Source: Caulobacter sp. CCH9-E1 (GTDB lineage: Bacteria; Pseudomonadota; Alphaproteobacteria; Caulobacterales; Caulobacteraceae). Taken from it: a stretch of DNA of 11,671 nt. The notes under the pieces were generated by a model. That model was not told the origin of the DNA. It was given only the letters and a program-made list of their open reading frames with translations, and ran no database searches. Where the stretch lies: contig NZ_LSJA01000153.1 in the NCBI RefSeq assembly GCF_001556515.1, forward strand, positions 1 through 11,671, in the 5' to 3' direction. Below are positions 1 through 7,386 of the stretch, in pieces (positions within the stretch are counted from its first letter, which is position 1; the number at the start of each line of letters is the position of its first letter). The position numbers and the translations under genes are program-made.

Positions 1-2
1 TC

Positions 3-629
3 GACGAGATCGCCTTCCAGACCAACCTGCTGGCCCTGAACGCCGGCGTCGAAGCGGCGCGGGCGGGCGAGGCGGGTCGCGGCTTCGCGGTCGTGGCTCA
101 GGAAGTTCGCGCTCTGGCCCAACGTTCGGCCGAGGCCGCCAAGGAGATCAAGACCCTGATCTCCTCGTCGACCCAGCAGGTCAGCCAAGGCGTCAGCCTG
201 GTCGGTCAGACCGGCGAAGCGCTGCAGCGTATCGTGGCGAAGGTTGGTGAGATCGACGCCCTGGTCACCGAAATCGCGGCCTCCGCCGCGGAGCAGGCGA
301 CCGGTCTGAACGAAGTGAACACGGCCGTGAATCAGATGGACCAAGTCACTCAGCAGAACGCCGCCATGGTCGAGCAGTCGACCGCCGCGACGCACTCGCT
401 GAAGGGCGAGACCGCCGAGCTGGTTCGCCTGATGGCCCGCTTCCAAGTGGGCGCGGCCGCCTCGTCCTATTCGCGCCCGGCCCCCGCCGACGCGACTCAG
501 CACGCTCCGGCGCGCAACCCGGTGGCCGAGCAGCAGGCCCGCCTGAACACCTTCGCCCGTCCGGGCCGGAGCAGCGGTTCGGCGGCGGTCGCTCAAGCCC
601 CCGTCACGGAAGGTTGGGAGGAATTCTAA
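3..629 (+). CDS. mcpA: Methyl-accepting chemotaxis protein, C-terminal part (start outside window)
   Basis: This is the cytoplasmic signalling end of a chemoreceptor; the sensory and membrane parts lie upstream of the window. The reading frame is open from base 3. The first 30 codons give the hairpin tip that contacts CheA and CheW ([18 protein letters not shown], then [15 protein letters not shown]), followed by the return helix of the coiled coil, which carries Gln/Glu-rich heptads suited to methylation and deamidation. A Pro/Ala-rich linker of about 45 residues leads to a C-terminal tail ending GWEEF, which fits the xWxxF tether pentapeptide used by some receptors to bind CheR or CheB. As first gene of the che operon it corresponds by position to McpA of C. 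crescentus, whose C-terminus is reported to be needed for its cell-cycle-regulated proteolysis. The stop overlaps the next start by one base (TAATG). MCP identity is certain; the gene name rests on synteny. Confidence 0.95.
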   Translation, partial: DEIAFQTNLLALNAGVEAARAGEAGRGFAVVAQEVRALAQRSAEAAKEIKTLISSSTQQVSQGVSLVGQTGEALQRIVAKVGEIDALVTEIAASAAEQATGLNEVNTAVNQMDQVTQQNAAMVEQSTAATHSLKGETAELVRLMARFQVGAAASSYSRPAPADATQHAPARNPVAEQQARLNTFARPGRSSGSAAVAQAPVTEGWEEF

Positions 630-913
630 TGGCCGCCATTGCGCTGCCTGAAAATCTGGACCTGAAGGCCGCGGCCCCTCTGAAGGCCGCGCTCCTGGAG
701 CGCCGCGGCGCCCCGATCGAGATCGAGGCCGACCAGGTGCGCCGCTTCGGCGGTCTGTGCCTGCAGGTCCTCCTGGCGGCCCGCAAGGCCTGGGACCATG
801 ACGGTCAAACCTTTTCCATCAAGGGGCCTTCCGAGGCCTTCGTAGAAACCACCCGTCTGTTTGGCGCCGAAAAGGCGCTCCTGTCGGCGGAATTCCAAGG
901 AGCTGAATCGTGA
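629..913 (+). CDS. cheX: STAS-domain protein of the chemotaxis operon (Caulobacter CheX type)
   Basis: A 94-residue single STAS domain, the fold of anti-sigma-factor antagonists. It is seen in the alternating strand/helix pattern, with strand IEIEADQVRRF (about 30-40), helix GLCLQVLLAARKAW (42-55), strand TFSIKGPS and a final helix. The usual D-S/T-S/T-G segment that carries the phosphorylated Ser/Thr is replaced by RFGGLCLQ (39-46), so a classical phospho-switch is unlikely. I start it at ATG 629, which sits 7 bases after GGAGG (617-621) and overlaps the mcp stop; an in-frame TTG at 614 lies inside that ribosome binding site. STAS proteins of this kind recur in alphaproteobacterial che operons, but their role is not clear to me. 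The name cheX is the Caulobacter positional name and does not imply the CheC/CheX/FliY phosphatase family, whose ExxN motifs are absent. Confidence 0.8.
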   Translation: MAAIALPENLDLKAAAPLKAALLERRGAPIEIEADQVRRFGGLCLQVLLAARKAWDHDGQTFSIKGPSEAFVETTRLFGAEKALLSAEFQGAES

Positions 914-1275
914 CGCAGACGGTTCTTACGGTCGATGACTCCCGCACCATGAGGGACATGCTGCGCATGGCTTTGGCCGGCGCGGGCTTCAACGTGGTCG
1001 AGGCCGTCGATGGCGAGCATGGGCTCGAGGTCCTCTCGGCTCACCGTCCTGACGTGATCATCACGGACATCAACATGCCCAAGCTGGACGGCTTCGGCTT
1101 CATCGAGGCGGTGCGTGTCGACGACGACTATCGCGCCATCCCGATCCTGGTCCTGACCACGGAAAGCGATCCGGCCAAGAAGCAGCGGGCCCGCGAGGCC
1201 GGCGCCACGGGCTGGATCGTGAAGCCCTTCAATCCCGAGAAGCTGGTCGACGCCATCCGCCGCGTCGCCGCCTGA
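910..1275 (+). CDS. cheYI: Single-domain response regulator CheY (first copy)
   Basis: A 121-residue stand-alone receiver domain. Acid-pocket residues D9 and D10, phospho-acceptor D53 (in DINMP), T83 and K105 (in VKPF) are all present, so it should take phosphate from CheA. The switch aromatic three residues before the lysine is W102 rather than the Tyr of E. coli CheY. It starts with GTG at 910, overlapping the previous stop by four bases (GTGA), 7 bases after AAGGAG (897-902). In Caulobacter-type clusters this copy stands just ahead of cheA and is distinct from the copy after cheB. It could be a motor regulator or a phosphate sink; the sequence alone does not say which. Confidence 0.93.
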   Translation: MTQTVLTVDDSRTMRDMLRMALAGAGFNVVEAVDGEHGLEVLSAHRPDVIITDINMPKLDGFGFIEAVRVDDDYRAIPILVLTTESDPAKKQRAREAGATGWIVKPFNPEKLVDAIRRVAA

Positions 1276-1296
1276 TCGGGCGAGTAATCCGCCGCT

Positions 1297-1322
1297 TTGA
1301 TTTGACTACCCGTTGCTAGACG
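1297..1322 (+). promoter_or_regulatory. Possible internal housekeeping promoter upstream of cheA
   Basis: The 66-base gap before cheA is the longest in the operon. It contains TTGATTT (1297-1303), 11 bases, then GCTAGACG (1315-1322), compared with the Caulobacter sigma-73 consensus TTGACGS-N10-14-GCTANAWC. The spacing fits and the TTGA and GCTANA cores match, but several positions do not. It would start transcription just ahead of the AGGA ribosome binding site (1329-1332) and ATG 1342. It is an imperfect match judged by eye. Confidence 0.35.
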
Positions 1323-1341
1323 CGAATTAGGACGTACGGGA

Positions 1342-3666
1342 ATGGACGAGCTAGAGGCCATCAAGGTCACTTTCTTCCAGGAATGCGAGGAGCTTCTCGC
1401 CGACCTCGAAGGCGGTCTCCTGGCCATGCAGGAAGGGTCCGGCGACCTCGAGACGGTCAACGCCGTGTTCCGCGCCGTCCACTCGATCAAGGGCGGCGCC
1501 GGCGCCTTCGGCCTTGAGCCGCTGGTGCGCTTCGCCCACGTGTTCGAGACGCTGCTGGACGCCGTTCGCTCCGGCGCCGTGCCCAGCACGATCGAGCTGG
1601 CCGCCGTCCTGCTGCGCGCCTCCGACATCTTGGCCGACCACGTCAGCGCCGCTCGCGGCCTGGGCGATGTCGACATGGCCGCCTCGGCCGCCATGGCGAC
1701 CGAGCTGGAGCATTGGACCGACCCGAACGCGAGCCCCGCGCCCGCCGCCGCGCCGGTCGCCGAGGCGCCCGCCGCCGAAGCGTCCGTCGAAGCCGCCGCC
1801 CCGGCCGCCGCCGCGCCCGCGGACGACGACGCCATGGACGACGACGACCTCGGGTTCGTTTTCGTGCCGCAGACCATCACGGTGGAGGCCCAGCAGGCCG
1901 ACGCCGAACTGGCGCCCGAGAATGTCTGGACGGTGTCGATCCGTCCGAAGTCGGACCTTTATCGCAAGGCCAACGAGACGGCTCTGCTGCTGCGTGAGCT
2001 GAGCCGCCTCGGCCCGATCAAGGCCACCTTGGACGACCGCCACCTTCCCGAGCTGGACGAGCTGGATCCGGAAGCGGCCTACGTCACCTGGAACGTTCGC
2101 GTCGAGACCGAGGAAGACGAGGCGGCGATCCGCGAGGTCTTCGAATTCGTCGATGGCGACTGCGATCTCGACATCATCCGCGGCGAGGCCACGGTCGAGC
2201 AACTCGCCGCGCTGATCCGCGCCACCGAGCCCTCGGCCGCCGAGGTCCATGCGCCCGCCCCGTCGCCAGAGCCCGTCGTGGCCGAAGCGCCCGCTCCGGC
2301 GCCCGTCGAAGCCAAGCCCGCCGAAGCGCCCGCGCCGACGCCCGCGCCCGCTCCGGTCGCCGAGGCTCCGAAGGCCGCCGCGCCCGCGGCGCCGGCCGCG
2401 CCCGCCGCCGCGCCGGCCAAGGCCGCCCCGGTCGAAGTGCCCGGTCCCGGCCAATCGGTCATCCGCGTCGATCCCGAGCGGATCGACCGCCTGATCGACC
2501 TCGTCGGCGAGCTGGTCATCAACCAGGCCATGCTGGCGCAGCGCGTCGGCGAATATGGCATCGCCCCGTCCTCCAACCTGGCCATGGGCCTCGACGAGCT
2601 GGAACAGCTGACGCGCGAGATCCAGGACAGCGTCATGGCCATCCGCGCCCAGCCGGTGAAGTCGGTGTTCCAGCGCATGCCGCGTCTGGTCCGCGAAGTC
2701 GCCAACATGACGGGCAAGCAGGCCCGCCTGGTGATGGACGGTGAGAACACCGAAGTCGACAAGACGGTCATCGAGCGTCTGGCCGAACCGATCACCCACA
2801 TGCTGCGCAACGCCATCGACCACGGGCTGGAAAGCCCCGATGAGCGCAAGGCCGCCGGCAAGAACCCCGAAGGCATGGTCCGCCTAGCCGCGCTGCACCG
2901 CAGCGGCCGGATCGTCATCGAGGTCTCGGACGACGGCAAGGGCATCAACCGCGAGCGCGTCTTCTCGATCGCGGTCAAGAAGGGCCTGATCGCGCCCGAC
3001 CTGCAGCTGACCGACGAGGAAATCGACAACCTGATCTTCCTCCCGGGCTTCTCGACCGCCGACAAGATTTCGGACGTGTCGGGCCGCGGAGTCGGCATGG
3101 ACGTGGTCAAGCGCTCGGTCCAGGCCCTGGGCGGCCGGATCTCGATCACCTCGCGTCCGGGCCAGGGCTCGACCTTCACGCTCAGCCTGCCGCTGACCCT
3201 GGCCGTCCTGGACGGCATGGTGGTCGATGTCGCCGGCGAGACCCTGGTCGTGCCGCTGGCCGCCATCGTCGAAAGCCTGCGTCCGAAGCCGGAAGAGGTT
3301 CGTCCGCTGGGCCCGGTGGGCTCGGTGCTGGCCGTCCGCGACAGCTTCGTGCCGCTGATCGACGTCGGCCTGACCCTGGGCTATCGCGACGAAAGCCCGC
3401 CGCCGACCGACGGCGTCGTGCTGCTGGTCGAAGGCGAGGACGGTTCGCGCGCGGCCCTGGTCGCCGACGCCATCCACGGCCAACGCCAAGTGGTCATCAA
3501 GTCGCTTGAGCAGAACTACCAGCAGGTCGAGGGCGTGGCCGCCGCGACCATCCTGGGCGACGGCCGCGTGGCCCTGATCCTTGATGTCGACGCCACGATC
3601 AACCTGCGTCGCCGCGAAGGCGGCGCGCCCCGTCCCACCGAACCCACCCTCATCGCCGCGGAGTAA
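1342..3666 (+). CDS. cheA: Chemotaxis histidine kinase CheA
   Basis: A 774-residue cytoplasmic kinase that autophosphorylates under receptor control and passes phosphate to CheY and CheB. P1 (about 1-127) carries the phosphorylated H47 in VHSIKGGAGAFG. Linker 1 (128-175) is Ala/Pro-rich with an acidic run DDDAMDDDD (161-169). Residues about 194-293 form an alpha/beta P2-like module that should dock receivers. Linker 2 (294-372) is almost only Ala, Pro, Val, Glu and Lys. P3 dimerization begins near 374. The P4 ATP-binding domain has N-box HMLRNAIDHG (486-495), G1 DDGKGI (530-535), F-box FLPGFSTA (566-573) and G2 GRGVGMDVV (581-589). The P5 CheW-like domain runs from about 617 to 755. It is longer than E. 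coli CheA (about 654), mainly because of the linkers. All catalytic motifs are intact. The ribosome binding site AGGA is modest, 9 bases before ATG. Confidence 0.97.
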   Translation: MDELEAIKVTFFQECEELLADLEGGLLAMQEGSGDLETVNAVFRAVHSIKGGAGAFGLEPLVRFAHVFETLLDAVRSGAVPSTIELAAVLLRASDILADHVSAARGLGDVDMAASAAMATELEHWTDPNASPAPAAAPVAEAPAAEASVEAAAPAAAAPADDDAMDDDDLGFVFVPQTITVEAQQADAELAPENVWTVSIRPKSDLYRKANETALLLRELSRLGPIKATLDDRHLPELDELDPEAAYVTWNVRVETEEDEAAIREVFEFVDGDCDLDIIRGEATVEQLAALIRATEPSAAEVHAPAPSPEPVVAEAPAPAPVEAKPAEAPAPTPAPAPVAEAPKAAAPAAPAAPAAAPAKAAPVEVPGPGQSVIRVDPERIDRLIDLVGELVINQAMLAQRVGEYGIAPSSNLAMGLDELEQLTREIQDSVMAIRAQPVKSVFQRMPRLVREVANMTGKQARLVMDGENTEVDKTVIERLAEPITHMLRNAIDHGLESPDERKAAGKNPEGMVRLAALHRSGRIVIEVSDDGKGINRERVFSIAVKKGLIAPDLQLTDEEIDNLIFLPGFSTADKISDVSGRGVGMDVVKRSVQALGGRISITSRPGQGSTFTLSLPLTLAVLDGMVVDVAGETLVVPLAAIVESLRPKPEEVRPLGPVGSVLAVRDSFVPLIDVGLTLGYRDESPPPTDGVVLLVEGEDGSRAALVADAIHGQRQVVIKSLEQNYQQVEGVAAATILGDGRVALILDVDATINLRRREGGAPRPTEPTLIAAE

Positions 3667-3669
3667 GTC

Positions 3670-4137
3670 ATGGAAGAACATGCCGCCGCCATCGGCGCTG
3701 ACCGCCGCGAACTGATCTCCTTCCGCGTGGGGGACCAGGAGTACTGCGTGGACATCATGGCCGTCCGCGAAATCCGCGGCTGGAGCCCGGCGACCACTCT
3801 CCCTCAGTCGCCCGGCTACATGCGTGGGGTGATCAACCTTCGCGGCGCCGTCCTGCCGATCATGGATCTGGCCTGCCGCCTGGGCATGCCGGTCCTGGAG
3901 CCGACCGTCCGCAGCGTCTTCATCGTGGTCAAGGCGGGCGACCGCACGGTCGGCCTGCTGGTCGATGCGGTGTCCGACATCCTGTCGGTCAATGACGATA
4001 TGATCCAACCGACGCCCGACGTGGCCTGCGACGCGGTTCGCAGCTTCGTGCGGGGCATTATCTCCATCGAGGGGCGGATGATCAGCGAGATCTCGCTGGA
4101 CCGCATCCTGCCGGAACGGGAGGCGATGGCCGCCTGA
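3670..4137 (+). CDS. cheW: Chemotaxis coupling protein CheW
   Basis: A 155-residue single CheW domain that links receptors to CheA in the polar array. Recognisable elements are the first strand [14 protein letters not shown] (16-29), VREIRG (32-37), the receptor-contact loop [15 protein letters not shown] (53-67) with R58 of [17 protein letters not shown] (95-107) and the closing strand [21 protein letters not shown]. It begins three bases after the cheA stop, and its ribosome binding site GGAG (3660-3663) lies within the last cheA codons, so the two are probably translated together. The TGA stop overlaps the cheR ATG by one base (TGATG). Length and motifs are typical; nothing odd is seen. 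Confidence 0.96.
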   Translation: MEEHAAAIGADRRELISFRVGDQEYCVDIMAVREIRGWSPATTLPQSPGYMRGVINLRGAVLPIMDLACRLGMPVLEPTVRSVFIVVKAGDRTVGLLVDAVSDILSVNDDMIQPTPDVACDAVRSFVRGIISIEGRMISEISLDRILPEREAMAA

Positions 4138-5009
4138 TGACCGCCGCAGCCCTTACCGAGCGAGACGCCATCGTCGATGGCGAGTTCGCCTTCACCAATC
4201 AGGACTTCAAGCGCATCGCCGCGCTGCTGTACGACCTGGCGGGCATCAGCCTGCCCGACAGCAAGGCGACGCTGGTCTATTCCCGTCTGGCCAAGCGCCT
4301 GCGCGCCTTGGGGCTGCGCTCGTTCGCCGACTACTGCGCCTTCGTGGCCAGCGACAAGGGCGCGGACGAGAGCCAGGAGATGCTCCGGGCGCTGACCACC
4401 AACGTCACGCGCTTCTTCCGCGAGCCGCACCATTTCGAGGACCTGCGCGTCAACGTGCTGGAGCCGCTGGCCGATCAGGTGCGCGCCGGTCGCCGCCTGC
4501 GTCTGTGGTCCGCGGCCTGCTCCTCGGGGCAGGAGCCGTACTCGATGGCCTTCACGGTGCTGTCGGTGTGGCCAAATGCCGCTGACCTGGACATCCGGAT
4601 CCTGGGTACGGACATCGACACCAACGTGCTGGCGGCCGGCCGGGCCGCCGTCTACGACGAGGCGCTGCTGGAGGGCATCCCCGCCGCGACCCGCAGCCAG
4701 TTCTTCGAGCGCGATCCCAGCGACAAGCGCGCCTGGCGCGTATGCGAGGCCGCCCGCAGCCTCGTGGCCTTCCGGGAACTAAATCTCAACGGTCCGTCGT
4801 GGCCTATGAAAGGTCCCTTCGACGCCATCTTCTGTCGGAATGTCGTGATCTACTTCGATGAACCCACCCAGGAACGCGTCTGGAGCCGCTTCGCGCCGCT
4901 CGTCGCTCCTGGCGGCCGACTCTATGTCGGCCACTCCGAGCGCGTTGGCGCTTCCGTGACCGCGTTCGAAAGCTGCGGTCTAACCGCCTACAGAAAGGTG
5001 GGCCGCTAA
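4137..5009 (+). CDS. cheR: Chemoreceptor glutamate methyltransferase CheR
   Basis: A 290-residue enzyme that methylates receptor glutamates with S-adenosylmethionine, the forward arm of adaptation. The N-terminal helical domain (about 18-85) carries basic residues for binding the receptor helices ([12 protein letters not shown], 49-60). The catalytic domain has [10 protein letters not shown] (87-96), the SAM loop [13 protein letters not shown] (124-136), GTDID (157-161), the CRNVVIYFD segment (233-241) and [10 protein letters not shown] (259-268). It starts at ATG 4137, overlapping the cheW stop, and ends in TAATG overlapping cheB. The GWEEF tail of the receptor encoded at the start of the window is a plausible docking site for it or for CheB. 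Family length is normal and every key motif is present. Confidence 0.96.
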   Translation: MTAAALTERDAIVDGEFAFTNQDFKRIAALLYDLAGISLPDSKATLVYSRLAKRLRALGLRSFADYCAFVASDKGADESQEMLRALTTNVTRFFREPHHFEDLRVNVLEPLADQVRAGRRLRLWSAACSSGQEPYSMAFTVLSVWPNAADLDIRILGTDIDTNVLAAGRAAVYDEALLEGIPAATRSQFFERDPSDKRAWRVCEAARSLVAFRELNLNGPSWPMKGPFDAIFCRNVVIYFDEPTQERVWSRFAPLVAPGGRLYVGHSERVGASVTAFESCGLTAYRKVGR

Positions 5010-6037
5010 TGGCTAAGATCCGCGTACTCGTCGTCGATGACTCCGCCACGATGCGGAGCCTGATTTCCGCCGCCCTGAACCGCGATCCCGAGATCGAGGT
5101 CGTCGGCGGCGCGGGCGACCCCTTCGAAGCCCGGGGCATGATCAAGGCCCTGAACCCCGACGTCGTCACCCTCGACATCGAGATGCCGAACATGAACGGC
5201 ATCGAGTTCCTCGAGAAGATCATGCGCCTGCGGCCGATGCCGGTGGTCATGGTCTCGACCCTGACCCAGGCCGGCGCGGAAATGACGCTGCGGGCTCTGG
5301 AGCTGGGCGCGGTGGACTGCGTGGGCAAGCCGGCCGATGCGACCGGCACCCAGGAGGCCCTGGCCGAGATCGTCACCAAGGTGAAGACCGCGGCGCGGGC
5401 CTCGGTGCGCACCAAGGCCGACGCCGCGCCCGCCCGGGCGCCGCGCAAGGATTACATGCCGTCCGGCGACCTGGTCGCGATCGGTTCATCGACCGGCGGC
5501 GTCGAGGCCCTGCTGTCGATCGTTCAGCAGTTCCCGGACACCTGCCCGCCCACGGTGATCACCCAGCACATGCCGGCGACCTTCACCGCCAGCTTCGCCG
5601 CGCGCCTTGACCGCGCCAGCGGCGCCAAGGTGGCGGAAGCCTCGGACGGCGCGGTGCTGGAGCCCGGCAAGGTCTACGTCGCCCCCGGCGGCGCCACGCA
5701 CCTCGAAGTCGTCCGCTCGGCCGGCCTGCGGTGCCGCCTGGTCCAAGGCGACCCGGTCAGCGGCCATCGCCCGTCGGTGGACGTGCTGTTCAACTCGGTC
5801 GCCCAGACGCTGGGGGACAAGGCTGTCGGCGTGATCCTGACCGGCATGGGCCGCGACGGTGCTCAGGGGCTGCTGGCGATGCGCAAGGCGGGAGCCCGGA
5901 CGCTCGGTCAGGACGAGTCCAGCTGCGTCGTCTACGGCATGCCCAGAGCCGCCTTCGAACTTGGCGCGGTGGAGAAGCAGGTTTCCCTGTCCTCCATGGG
6001 CCAGTCCATTCTCGATCTGGCCTCGGCGAGGCGCTAA
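5009..6037 (+). CDS. cheB: Chemotaxis methylesterase/deamidase response regulator CheB
   Basis: A 342-residue two-domain enzyme that removes receptor methyl groups, and usually deamidates receptor glutamines, when phosphorylated by CheA. The receiver (about 1-125) has D10/D11, phospho-acceptor D56 in LDIEMP, the Ser/Thr at 83-84 and K107. A linker rich in Ala, Arg and Lys (about 128-150) joins the CheB catalytic domain (about 153-340), with nucleophile S161 in GSSTGG (159-164), H187 in TQHMP, the [11 protein letters not shown] motif (251-261) and D283 in GMGRDGAQG. These match the Ser-His-Asp triad of the family. The ribosome binding site AAGGTGG (4995-5001) lies in the end of cheR, and the start overlaps the cheR stop by one base, so the pair of opposing adaptation enzymes is probably translationally coupled. 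Confidence 0.97.
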   Translation: MAKIRVLVVDDSATMRSLISAALNRDPEIEVVGGAGDPFEARGMIKALNPDVVTLDIEMPNMNGIEFLEKIMRLRPMPVVMVSTLTQAGAEMTLRALELGAVDCVGKPADATGTQEALAEIVTKVKTAARASVRTKADAAPARAPRKDYMPSGDLVAIGSSTGGVEALLSIVQQFPDTCPPTVITQHMPATFTASFAARLDRASGAKVAEASDGAVLEPGKVYVAPGGATHLEVVRSAGLRCRLVQGDPVSGHRPSVDVLFNSVAQTLGDKAVGVILTGMGRDGAQGLLAMRKAGARTLGQDESSCVVYGMPRAAFELGAVEKQVSLSSMGQSILDLASARR

Positions 6038-6040
6038 CCT

Positions 6041-6430
6041 ATGCCCCAAGCAAGCACCATTTCCGTTCTCGTCGTCGACGACCAGCTGACCATGCGGGCG
6101 CTGATCCGCAATGCTCTGCAGCAGATCGGCTTCAAGGATATTCGTGAAGCGCCCGATGGCGAGGAGGCCCTGAAGAACCTCCTGGCCAAGCCGGCGAACC
6201 TCGTCATCTCGGACTTCAACATGCCGAAGATGGACGGTCTGGCGTTGCTCCGCGCGGTGCGTTCGCACCCGCCGATCCGCCAGACGGCCTTCGTCATGCT
6301 GACCGGCCGCGCGGACCGTGAACTGGTCCAGCGCGCGGTGCAGTTCGGCGTCAACAACTATTGCGTCAAGCCGTTCACCGTCCAGGGACTGCGCGACAAG
6401 ATCGAACAGGTGTTCGGACAGCTGACATGA
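6041..6430 (+). CDS. cheYII: Single-domain response regulator CheY (second copy)
   Basis: A 129-residue stand-alone receiver with the full E. coli-type set: D13 and D14, phospho-acceptor D58 (in DFNMPKMDG), T88, the switch aromatic Y107 and K110. Of the receivers in the window it is the closest to a textbook motor-binding CheY, because it alone keeps Tyr at the position that moves on activation. From memory, the copy after cheB is the principal chemotaxis CheY in C. crescentus; I cannot confirm that here. It begins three bases after cheB with GAGG (6028-6031) as ribosome binding site, and its TGA overlaps the cheD start by four bases (ATGA). Confidence 0.94.
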   Translation: MPQASTISVLVVDDQLTMRALIRNALQQIGFKDIREAPDGEEALKNLLAKPANLVISDFNMPKMDGLALLRAVRSHPPIRQTAFVMLTGRADRELVQRAVQFGVNNYCVKPFTVQGLRDKIEQVFGQLT

Positions 6431-6996
6431 CGCATCACAACCCTCCAGAAGACACCGAGCGGGCGATCAAGGTTCACGTCACCCAGGGCGAAAGCCACGT
6501 GACGACCGATCCCAACGTGGTGATGACCACGGTGCTGGGGTCGTGCATCGCCGCCTGCATCCGCGATCCGCAGTCGGGCGTCGGCGGCATGAACCACTTC
6601 CTGCTTCCCGACGCCGGCGACGGCCGCGGGACCGGCGGGGACGCGGTTCGCTATGGCGCCTACGCCATGGAACTGCTGATCAACGAACTGCTGAAGAAAG
6701 GCGCCCGCCGCGAGCGGCTGGAAGCCAAGATCTTCGGCGGCGCCAAGCTGTTCGACGGCCTCTCGGACGTCGGCGCCAGCAACTCCGCGTTCGCCGAGCG
6801 CTTCCTGCGCGACGAGGGCATTCCGATCGTCTCGTCCAGCACGGGCGGCGTGTCGGCGCGCCGGGTCGAGTTCTGGCCGGCCTCGGGCCGTGTGCGCCAG
6901 CGCCTGGTCGCCGTCGACAACGCGCCGCAGGACGTCCGCCGTCCCGCTCCCGTCCCGATGCCCGCCGCCTCCAGCGGCGACGTGGATCTGTTCTGA
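6427..6996 (+). CDS. cheD: Chemoreceptor glutamine deamidase CheD
   Basis: A 189-residue CheD, which converts specific receptor glutamines to glutamate so they can be methylated. The catalytic Cys is C40 in [11 protein letters not shown] and the His is H57 in [18 protein letters not shown] (101-109) and the later STGG segment are also family hallmarks. I start it at ATG 6427, overlapping cheYII (ATGA), because the family begins close to the strand IKVHVTQGE; an in-frame ATG at 6361 would lie well inside cheYII. The ribosome binding site is weak (GGA, 6416-6418), so coupling to cheYII is likely. The C-terminus after the domain is Pro/Ala-rich and ends SGDVDLF, a tail resembling that of the next gene product. 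No CheC partner gene is seen in the window. Confidence 0.94.
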   Translation: MTHHNPPEDTERAIKVHVTQGESHVTTDPNVVMTTVLGSCIAACIRDPQSGVGGMNHFLLPDAGDGRGTGGDAVRYGAYAMELLINELLKKGARRERLEAKIFGGAKLFDGLSDVGASNSAFAERFLRDEGIPIVSSSTGGVSARRVEFWPASGRVRQRLVAVDNAPQDVRRPAPVPMPAASSGDVDLF

Positions 6997-7000
6997 CCGT

Positions 7001-7381
7001 ATGCAACCTTCGCCACTGCCTTCGCCGACGACGCACACGACCGAGCATCTGCCGGTCAGTGAGCTATCGCGGCGTCTGGCGGCGGAGCTGGCTTCGGCCG
7101 CGGCGATCTGCCGGGACTGCGAGCATCTGGCCGGCGACCTCGCTAACGGCGGGGCCACCGTCGAGAACCTGGCGCGTCTGCAGGCCCTCGACGAGCTGAG
7201 CCAAAGGCTGCACGGCCTGTCGGAAGTGCTCGAGCGGATCGGCCATCACGCCTCCGGCGAATGGAGCATGTCGATCGCCCCGGTCCTTAACGGTCTTGGC
7301 CTGGCCGACATGGCCCAGCGCCTGCGCGCCGAAGAGCAGACCGAGGACCGCCAGGTCGCTGGCGAACTCGACTTTTTCTAG
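7001..7381 (+). CDS. cheU: CheU, small helical chemotaxis-operon protein of uncertain function
   Basis: A 126-residue protein, identified by position (between cheD and the Cle-type gene) as the Caulobacter CheU. No catalytic domain is obvious. After a Pro/Thr-rich N-terminus (1-16) it is predicted almost all helical: SELSRRLAAELASAAAICR (20-38), a long amphipathic helix of about 53-80, then a shorter helix and a charged tail ending AGELDFF. The long helix carries LDELSQ, with D64 and Q68 in the DxxxQ spacing that forms the active site of the CheZ phosphatase. That is a suggestive motif, not proof of homology. The start ATG 7001 lies four bases after the cheD stop with no convincing ribosome binding site, so re-initiation after cheD is likely. 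An in-frame upstream extension would overlap cheD and is rejected. The gene is confident, the function open. Confidence 0.75.
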   Translation: MQPSPLPSPTTHTTEHLPVSELSRRLAAELASAAAICRDCEHLAGDLANGGATVENLARLQALDELSQRLHGLSEVLERIGHHASGEWSMSIAPVLNGLGLADMAQRLRAEEQTEDRQVAGELDFF

Positions 7382-7386
7382 CGCCT

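Noticed and set aside
2236..2445. GC-rich repetitive stretch resembling a repeat array
   Set aside because: It is not a CRISPR or mobile element but in-frame codons for the Ala/Pro linker of CheA, with no regular unit length.
1351..2823. 490-residue open frame on the minus strand opposite cheA
   Set aside because: It is the codon-phase shadow of a high-GC gene: composition is dominated by Arg, Gly, Asp and His, no domain is recognisable, and cheA on the plus strand is unambiguous.
2884..4008. 374-residue minus-strand open frame spanning cheA and cheW
   Set aside because: It crosses the junction of two certain genes and has low-complexity shadow composition.
6361..6426. Earlier in-frame start for cheD
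   Set aside because: It lies inside cheYII and adds residues unlike CheD; the ATGA overlap at 6427 matches the rest of the operon.
6890..7000. Earlier in-frame start for cheU
   Set aside because: It overlaps cheD by over 100 bases and adds Arg/Ser/Pro-rich shadow sequence; ATG 7001 is the natural start.
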